A stretch of DNA of 64,000 bases from Mauremys mutica (lineage: Eukaryota; Chordata; Testudines; Geoemydidae): the NCBI RefSeq assembly GCF_020497125.1, contig NC_059081.1:22229105-22293104 (forward strand). Direction: 5' to 3'. The number at the start of each line of letters is the position of its first letter. The stretch's first letter is position 1. The notes under the pieces are model-generated. The model was given only the letters and a program-made list of their open reading frames with translations. It was not told where the DNA came from and did not search any database. Of the stretch, positions 56,966 to 64,000 are shown piece after piece. The position numbers and the translations under genes were made by a program.

Positions 56966-57452
56966 GGACACTGAGGGAGCACTGTATCCAATTCTGGGTC
57001 CCATACTTAGGAAAGATGTGGCCAAATTGGAGAGAGTCCACCGGAGAGCAACAAAAGTGAGAAAAGGCTTAGGAAACCTGACCTATGAGGAAAGGTTAAA
57101 AAAACTGGGCATATTTAGTCTTGAGAAAAGAAGACTGAGGGGGGACCTAATAGGAGTCTTCAAGTATGTTAAAGTATATAAAGAGGATAGTGCTCAGTTG
57201 TTCTCCATGTCCACTGGAGGTAGGATAAGAAGTAATGTGCTTAATCTGCAGCAAGGAAGTGTTATGTTAGATATTAGGAAAATCAGGGTAGTTAAGCTTT
57301 GGAATAGGCTTGCAAGGGAAGTTGTGAAAACCCTATCTTTGGCGTATTTTAAGAACAGATCTACATTTACATGGTTCTGCCTCAGTGCAGGGGAGTGTAA
57401 TTTATTATTTTTTAGGTCCCTTCCAGCCCTACATATCTATGATTCTGTGATC
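56966..57452 (+). mobile_element. CR1-group LINE 3' end, ORF2 C-terminus
   Basis: The frame from 57018 reads LERVHRRATKVRKGLGNLTY EERLKKLGIFSLEKRRLRGD LIGVFKYVK, the conserved thumb/C-terminal segment of CR1 ORF2, homologous to RRLKELGLFSLTKRKLRGDM in the larger CR1 of this window. A ...VKLWNRLAREVV... segment follows. The 3' end is cccttccagccctacatatc tatgattctgtga, the CR1 terminus. The copy is truncated at its 5' end inside ORF2 and its last codons are scrambled. Confidence 0.9.
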
Positions 57453-57852
57453 TCACTGTCAAGGCGCTTTATCCTGCTCTCATCCTAAATTTTACTTTCT
57501 TCCTTTTTTTCTTATGTTCTTCCAAGATTTACTCTCCTTCATTGGTGTTTCAACCTTCCACATTTTGGTTGAGTGGGTTGTCTTTTCCTTCACCCCAGGT
57601 GTGTAAGTATTTGCAGGCACAGCCAATAACTTTGTGATTTTATCCAAAGAGAGGAAGCAGTCAAATTTGTCTGACAAAATCTGCACCAGTTCCCCAGGGA
57701 ACTGCACATGGCTATTCTGTGGGAGTGCAAATCCCGCTTCTTGATGGAGTATTGTGGATGAAATCCTTGACAGGTGCTTCATAGATATTCCTGTCTCTGA
57801 GCCCCTGCTATAGATTTTACAATTGGAGTGATTGATCTGTCCCATGAATATG

Positions 57853-57913
<61 letters not shown>

Positions 57914-57979
57914 AGTTGTGCAGTACACAAATTTGTAACTTGTACATTTCTATTAAAATATTGCTTGTAATAATAATTT
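57453..57979. repeat. Intron with a 54-bp (GT)n microsatellite at 57856-57909
   Basis: The GT run at 57856-57909 is uninterrupted and followed by atatat. The 151-aa minus-strand frame (57947-57492) runs through it and has no recognised domain, although its remaining part is not obviously a repeat. Confidence 0.85.
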
Positions 57980-58165
57980 GCCCTTCAAAATCTTCTATCT
58001 GAAGATCTCAAAGTGCTTAAAAAAATAAATTAAGCTTCACAACATCCTTGTGAAATTAAGCATCAATATTACCATTTTGCAGATGGAGAAATTGAGGTTT
58101 AGGGAGGTTAAGCTGCTTGTCAAAGGGTAAACAGGAATTCTGTGGCAGAGTTAGATATGGAACCT
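57980..58165 (-). mobile_element. MIR-type SINE
   Basis: gatctcaaagtgcttaaaaa ... accattttgcagatggagaa attgaggtttagggaggtta agctgcttgtcaaagg is a minus-orientation MIR with an additional upstream part of the SINE body preserved. Confidence 0.85.
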
Positions 58166-58905
58166 GTTAATTTCATAGCATACCACACTGAGAAATTAGA
58201 TTAAAACATAAATACTCATACTGGAAAGTTGCAGCGTAACACTGCTTTATTTTTAGAATCCAGAACTTTAACACACAAGAACCCCAAAACAGAGAAAGAG
58301 AAAACAGGCTAGTCCTTATAGCAGACAGGCACAACTCAACCCCCACATTGCTTTTATGCTGGCTTTTGCAGAGTGACTCTCCTGCAGAGCCCCTGAGCCT
58401 GCAAGCAGAACCAGGAACCCTCCCTTACCCATTCTTAAAGTGACAATCCTCAATACCCCACAGAATGCACCTGTTTCTTCCAGCCTAGTGCTTTAATTGC
58501 AAGAACATCCTTCTCTTTTGAATAACATATATATTTTATTTCCCTTTTGGAAACAAGGAACAAAGACCTATTATAGAGCCTGTTACTGCCAAGGGTCCTG
58601 AGACACGGAGGTATTGTGGTTTTGCAAATTATGAGTATAATTGTAACTTCTGTCCCGAAAAATTTGCATGACTGCAAAGCTTTTGACTAGGATTTTTTAC
58701 TATTTCTCTCAACACAAATTGATTTTTTTTTACTCAGTTCAAAGCAACTCTTGAAATACATGGTTTTTAGCCATTAATAACAACATCAGAGAAATTTAGT
58801 GAGCATTTTTAGGAAGCCGAAAGGTGTGATTGTGCTGGAATCTCCATGGTGCCTGCTGCCATTTGGTTTTCTTTACAACCAATGTCACCCTTAAAGTTAG
58901 AGTGG
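58166..58905. other. ARHGAP15: No gene seen
   Basis: Intronic. A C-rich patch at 58335-58430 has no recognised identity. Confidence 0.4.
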
Positions 58906-59111
58906 TTTAAAGTAGCTGTATGGCCTCGTGGATAGAGCACTGAACTGGGACTCAGGAGACCTGAGTTGTCTTCCCATTTATGTCTCTTCCTCCTCACCAT
59001 GCCTCAGTTTACCCATCTGAAAGAGCAAAATGATACTGTCCTCATTTGTAAAGTGCTTTGAGATCAACTGATGACAAACATTATATAACTAGTTGTAGTA
59101 GTAGTAGTAGT
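58906..59111 (+). mobile_element. tRNA-derived MIR-type SINE with (TAG)n tail
   Basis: The head gtatggcctcgtggatagag cactgaactgggactcagga gacctgagtt resembles a tRNA-derived Pol III promoter with A-box- and B-box-like parts. The body ccatgcctcagtttacccat ctgaaagagcaaaatgatac and tttgtaaagtgctttgagat follow. It ends in five TAG repeats (59097-59111). This is the most complete SINE in the window. Confidence 0.88.
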
Positions 59112-59773
59112 AAAAATTAGGGACAAAAAAGATGAGTTAAGGTGATATTAACGTCACTCAGCTATTGCCCCAATCAAATGCAGAAGGAACTTTATGGAAC
59201 TAATTTGTTTTAAGTATTATTGTCTAGGATGTGTAGTGGCCTGTAAGGCATTGAGTACCTCCTGAGACATACTTAGTGCATCCCAAATTTCTTGACTTTG
59301 CTGGAACTCATGGATGTGGGCATCTCATTGGATTGAGACCCTGATAACTTGGTCAGATAAAAAGATGGCTTGCTGTAGAGCTGAGGAACACCTTCTTCTA
59401 CAGTCTCAGTTCTATCCAGCTGTATCAATCAGAACTAATCTATTCTGCCCAAGCAGTTTTCAGGTTCAGTGGTGCAAAGTAAGCATTAAAAAAACAAGAA
59501 ATATCTAGTCATTTTTTTCTTTTGCTTTAATTAGGAAATAGCCTAATGAATTTTTAAAACAACACACACACACACACACGTAATTCCCACTGAGATCCCT
59601 GAAAAAGGGTTATATATTGTATTAAAGGGAGGATTAATAGGCCCTTCAGAGTGGTGCTAGCAACAATGCTAGAATAATCTGCCAGTTGAACTTGATTCAC
59701 TCTCTTTTTATCTGGCAATTGTCCCCATTTCTGTATGTGCAATTTATACTTCTTATTTAATTTTTATTTGCAG
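59112..59773. other. ARHGAP15: Intron before the last visible ARHGAP15 exon
   Basis: A short (CA)n run lies at 59563-59579. The polypyrimidine tract before the exon acceptor is at about 59740-59770. Confidence 0.5.
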
Positions 59774-59863
59774 AAAGCAGGATATAAACCAGAATGGGTG
59801 GATTTGTGTGGAGCTAACATTGAATGGACTACAGAGAAATCTAGTAGAAAGAATGTCTTTCAG
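59774..59863 (+). CDS. ARHGAP15: ARHGAP15 internal exon, PH domain continuation
   Basis: A 90-nt exon of 30 complete codons between the acceptor tttatttgcag and a strong donor gtaaga. It encodes KAGYKPEWVDLCGANIEWTT followed by EKSSRKNVFQ. VDLCGA.IEW..EKSSRKNVFQ matches ARHGAP15 and covers the middle of the PH domain. The next expected segment, beginning ITTVSGNEF, was not found before the end of the window, so the following intron exceeds 4.1 kb. The first half of the exon is the more divergent from human; the second half is almost unchanged. Confidence 0.94.
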
Positions 59864-60684
59864 GTAAGAGACAATTTGTTCATTCCATTCTCCCTTTAAG
59901 CCTTTAAGGTTAAGAACTAGGTTTTAGTTCCCTGTTTAGATATTTCAGTAACAACAGATTGATCTAATACAGCACTTGTTTCTTAAACAAATTTAAAAGC
60001 ATAACTTTTATCCAGCCTCAGTTTACTATTTTTTTTCTACGCTGAAGAGTCCTGATGATGGAATCTACTAAAAACACTTGAGAACCTGTTGATTTATTGA
60101 TTAATGTTCCACATTCAATTTGTTTTTAAAACTTAGCAGGTAATTGCTTTGGGTTTAAGCCTAGAATCCTTGACCTAAAGAACTTCCATAAACAGAACTT
60201 TCTCAAATTGCTTACTTAAGCTCTGATCCAGCTGAGTGTGGTTACTCTGTTTATTTTTATTACTGCTCACGGCTGTGATGACCCAGGTTCATTCCTGAGT
60301 GGAGAGGGCTAGAAGGAGAAGAACCTGGCATCCATCAGAGCCAATTCAGAAGTTTATATATTTCTCATGTGCTGATCATTTTATTTCATGGAAAACAATG
60401 TCACTTTTTTTTTTATCCACATGCCATTTAATTGAATGGCAAGATAAATGCCTTTCAGGGATGAGAAAGGCATTAATCTAGGGTTGAAATTCCAGGATCT
60501 GGATGCTAAAAAAAGGTTGTTACAACACTTCCACTATAGGGGCCCAGTCCAACACCCATTTAAATCAATGGAAAGGCTTTTGTTGATGTCATGGTAGTTG
60601 AATCAAGCGCTATAATGAGATTTTTTTTCTATCCGAGGATTTGGAATCTTATATAGGGCTTCAGTAGTGAGGATAGAATAGAGA
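59864..60684. other. ARHGAP15: Intron; palindromic MITE unit at about 60538-60620
   Basis: ggggcccagtccaacaccca tttaaatcaatggaaaggct is a degraded unit of the small palindromic family. No exon recognised. Confidence 0.45.
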
Positions 60685-60822
60685 GTTCATAGAATATCAG
60701 GGTTGGAAGGGACCTCAGAAGATCATCTAGTCTAACCCCCTGCTCAAAGCAGGGCCAATCCCCAGACAGATTTTTGCCCCAGATCCCTAAATGGCCCCCT
60801 CAAGGATTGAACTGTGAAAACG
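60685..60822 (-). mobile_element. CR1 LINE 3' end fragment
   Basis: agttcatagaatatcagggt tggaagggacctcagaagat catctagtctaaccccctgc tcaaagcagggccaatcccc is the reverse complement of a CR1 3' end, beginning with the catagaat-type terminus. Confidence 0.92.
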
Positions 60823-62080
60823 TTCCTTTCTTCAACTGTTGTTTATATATTAAATTGATTTATTTTAGTAAGGTGACTAGTGTACCTCTAGTTCATACCC
60901 TGGTTTTACAGTAAGGTTTATATAGTGTGAGTTTGGTAAATATGGGAGTCAATTAACAGTAGCCTTACAAAAGAGATGACTGTATATTTAGCTGGTAAGA
61001 GGGTATAAAATTGTGCTTAATATTTTATTTCACCAAATTGATCACTATCTGAAACTTAGATCTTGTCTACGCACAAAAGGCACTCATGACTTTTTTGCAA
61101 CATTTTCCCATTTATGCTTCTGGAGTGGGGAAGAACAAGTGGAGAGGTGAGCAAAGAGTAGTAGAAGAAGAGAAATGTAACAAAATTATTTCAAATCTCA
61201 AAATAAGGTCTGAACTTTGGGTAAGGACTTAGGTCTTATTGTCATCAAACTTATTCTATCTTCCTTGTTCTCTTACTTAGAGTTTCATTGTCCCTTCAGT
61301 CTTCTCCCCTGGATCTCTGTCCTGCTCCTCATGTCATCCATGCAGAGCAGTATGTGCTGGTCTTGTGCCCCACAGCATTTAGGACACAAGAGGAGGGGAG
61401 GGTGCATTTTCAGGACATATAATGCCTGCCAGATAGAGTAAAAAATGGGTATGTCAGTTAACCAGGTTGCACGTGGCATCACTAGCAGTTATTGAATTGC
61501 TTCCAAGGTAGGAGTGGGTGTGGATTACATGCTGGAGAGAAGTAAGAGTAAACACTGCTTAGTATGCTGATGCCAAGACCTTTGAAGACTGGACTATATT
61601 GGAATTTAGGTCTTTACAACAGTGAAGCAGTGATGCTTCCACAGGTCTGCTCCAAAGCAGTGATGCTTCCATAGGTGAGCCTCAGTGATCTGTACTGGAT
61701 TGGAATCCTCTCAAGGAATGGGCCATTCTGCTTCTAGCCCTGCTCTGTAGGCAAGGTCCTTTTTTAGAGCTGGCATAGTAGGCTCCATGCCATCTATCCT
61801 ACAGCTACTAGTGTGACAGAATTTCGAGTGGGGATGTGACATAGCTGGCATGTGCTGAGCTCTGGGTATCTTCAGCTGGTTCAAATTCCCTCAGGGACTG
61901 TTGCCAGATTGAAAGTGTTAGAGTAGTCACCAGGCGGCTTTTACATGCAGCGGTGACTGGGGTGAGACAAAGAATCAGGGACTGTAACTGTCTTCCTGAA
62001 AGGGCTTATCTCTTACCTGCCAACTGTTAGTGCAACAGATAATTTGGACCCATTGTATCTAAAGATAAGGGGAATATTTT
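60823..62080. other. ARHGAP15: No gene seen; small local tandem duplication
   Basis: aagcagtgatgcttccacag (61625) recurs 30 bp later as aagcagtgatgcttccatag (61655). Nothing else recognised. Confidence 0.45.
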
Positions 62081-62172
62081 TGAAAGCACCTAAAGGATTT
62101 AAGACTACTGAAAGTCAATAGGACATGTGCACCTAACTCCCTTAAGTGCTTTTGCAACTATCCTCTTAAAAT
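62081..62172. mobile_element. Short palindromic MITE
   Basis: atttttgaaagcacctaaag gatttaag at the left is mirrored by cttaagtgcttttgcaac at the right, with actgaaagtcaataggaca between. Same family as the outer element at 9322-9777. Confidence 0.65.
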
Positions 62173-64000
62173 CTGACAGTGATTTATAAAATATGAGGTT
62201 TGACAATTCTTGGGTAATCCGTAGAGCATATTGGTAGGGTGAACAACTCAGTTTTACTCTCATTCTTGGATTTTTGTCTCCCTAAAAGTCATAAAATATA
62301 ACTTTAGCTAAATTCCGCAAACCCTTACACATTAGCAGAGCTAAAGGAGATCACTGAACTATTTGAGTATGAGTATAGAGAAGAATTTAGGCTCAGTTCT
62401 CTTCTGAAACCATTAAGTCATATGTTCATAAGCACAATAACTGAGTGGGAGAGAAATCAGAGATATAAACCTAAAAGGGTGGAGCATTGTGTAGAGGATC
62501 ATGGAGATATACTAGAAGTGTTTGCCAGATGGCAAGAGTTGTTTGGTACCAACAGTGGTAGCATTTTGGGAAAGGACTGAAAGGATTGGTGCTAGATGAA
62601 TGCAATCAGTAGGAAGGGGAATAAAGCAAGAGTCCGGGCAGAGTTTTAAAACCAAGGAAGGTGGCTTATACTTGGATACTGAATGTGCCGGAAACACTCT
62701 TGATGTTTTATTTATTTAAAATATATAGCCATCCTTTGACTATCTACCTATTCATAGTTCCGTTGGAATGGAAAGAATCCAAAGGGCTTTGCTGGAAAAC
62801 TAAATCTAGATGACTTGCATTGCTATCTGATTAGCTACATTAGCTGGCCTAACTCTGAAATTATCAGAATAAATATGATTATATGTTCAAAGCACGGCAA
62901 CAAAGCATGATCGGTGCATTTTTGTTTAATTGCAAACTGAATAATAAAGCATTTATTCTTTACTAAAACAGAGCAATGTTGATTTCTGTCCATGCGCTAT
63001 ATTGGCTACCGAATTCTGAGTTTCATTTACCCTGGATACTCAGTCTGAGACCAAGAATTATAGTTTACAAATAGAAAATGACCACTGAGATTTTGTTTTA
63101 AAGAAAATCGAACACCCAAAGTTGCAGGAAATATGGAATTCGAATTCTAACTAGGATATGTACATGGCTTAGTAAATGCATACCAACAAAGAGATGGACT
63201 ATACATAATTAATTAATATGGAATATATTATTTGGGTGGAAAAATATGAATGAATGAAATTCAGGTGGAAAAATATATAAACCTACATCAAATGAAATTC
63301 AGGCAGGGAGGTTTGGGGTTGGATTCTGACCTTGCACATGTTTAACTTCACTGTTTTTAATGGAGTTATTCCTTTTCTAAACTAAGGTAAATCTGATCAG
63401 AACAAGGCCTAATTAATTTAAAATGTGTGCACATTATCTATTTCTGTGCATTTTAAACACGCCAGTTTCATCAAATAGTGCATAGCAGTGTCCTGCAATA
63501 TGATTTACCTTTGTTTATTTTGTTGATGATATAGCGCTTGTAAACAGAACTACTTTGAAGCAATTTCAACAGAATCTGAGCAAACAGAGCAATTTGCAGT
63601 GAGATACTGTAGTGTTCTCTATGGTTAACTGATGTGATGCACTAGGTCTTCATCAGAGACGTGGTGAATAAAAGAAGATTTATGTTCAAATCACATGCTT
63701 TAAACATTTCTGCTAAGTGCTAGTTTGCTCTTTGGTATTTAGCCTGAAATTTAAAGCATTGAGGATTAAAAGGATTACAACATAATCTTAAATAATCCTA
63801 AGTGTCATTTACAGAGAGATGGTTGTAATAACTAAATAAAACCATGTTAAGGGATGGCAGTATTGTCAATCAGCAACTGGAACAGAAAGAGTGCCTCTGT
63901 CATCCCGTCGTTCTCCTTTCTCTCTTTTACTTAGTTCAATTTTGCATCAGATAGGCACATCTTGATGTGAGCTATAGCTGAAGAAAATAACAACATGATG
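62173..64000. other. ARHGAP15: Intron of ARHGAP15; no further exon recognised
   Basis: AT-rich. At 63315-63415 gattctgaccttgcacatgt...gatcagaacaaggcc is another degraded palindromic unit. The next ARHGAP15 PH-domain segment was looked for and not found. Confidence 0.5.

Noticed and set aside
57492..57947. 151-aa minus-strand frame
   Set aside because: It runs through a GT microsatellite, which gives a His-Thr repeat, and the rest shows no domain or splice context.
59864..64000. Next ARHGAP15 exon (ITTVSGNEF... segment)
   Set aside because: Looked for and not found in any frame; presumably beyond the window.
1..64000. CRISPR arrays, operons, prophage or bacterial-type systems
   Set aside because: Spliced vertebrate exons, LINE/SINE content and microsatellites show vertebrate nuclear DNA; no regularly spaced repeat array is present.

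Overview
This is a window of vertebrate nuclear DNA, almost entirely intronic and rich in transposable elements. The single host gene recognised is ARHGAP15 (a Rac-type Rho GTPase-activating protein) on the + strand. Four of its internal exons can be read, at 33124-33198, 37671-37732, 48527-48614 and 59774-59863. They are in phase with one another and encode the segment before the PH domain plus roughly the first three quarters of that domain. No start codon, GAP domain or stop codon is present, so the gene extends beyond both edges.

The repeat content points to a non-avian sauropsid, most probably a turtle. It combines CR1 LINEs, Penelope-like elements, an integrase-before-RT (Gmr1-type) Ty3/Gypsy element, DIRS-like fragments, a Harbinger transposon, many 8-bp-TSD hAT non-autonomous elements and MIR-type SINEs. 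A crocodilian or tuatara is less likely but not excluded.

Layout. 1-4.5 kb: quiet DNA with a 117-bp hAT MITE, a (CA)n tract and an old CR1-type LINE end. 4.55-7.42 kb: a decayed Harbinger transposon with two divergent reading frames. 8.40-9.09 kb: a solo LTR with a CTAG duplication. 9.3-13.3 kb: MITEs, a GC-rich DNA element and a fold-back hAT element. 14.3-19.9 kb: a Gmr1-like Gypsy element split by a solo LTR, which is itself split by a hAT element, each of the two inserts with its own target-site duplication. 20.9-22.4 kb: a MITE split by a minus-strand solo LTR. 22.4-29.2 kb: repeat-poor intron. 29.2-31.0 kb: an old CR1-type LINE interrupted by a Penelope-like element that carries a GIY-YIG endonuclease remnant, inverted terminal arms and hammerhead-ribozyme-like cores. 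33-43 kb: two ARHGAP15 exons, a mariner-like MITE, a CR1 tail, a probable LTR and a fold-back MITE. 43.06-43.31 kb: a palindromic Penelope-derived insertion. 43.31-47.49 kb: a nearly end-to-end but internally deleted, inactive CR1 LINE on the minus strand. 48.5 kb: an ARHGAP15 exon. 50.4-54.8 kb: DIRS-like gag and reverse-transcriptase remnants broken by LTR-like and DNA-element insertions. 56.8-64 kb: MIR-type SINEs, CR1 tails, another ARHGAP15 exon and small palindromic MITEs.

The mobile elements are independent parasites of the intron, with no operon-like organisation. All coding remnants of elements carry stops, frameshifts or lost catalytic residues. The most interesting signals are the ribozyme-like cores in the Penelope-type arms, the chain of nested insertions, and the duplicated 5' end of the large CR1.
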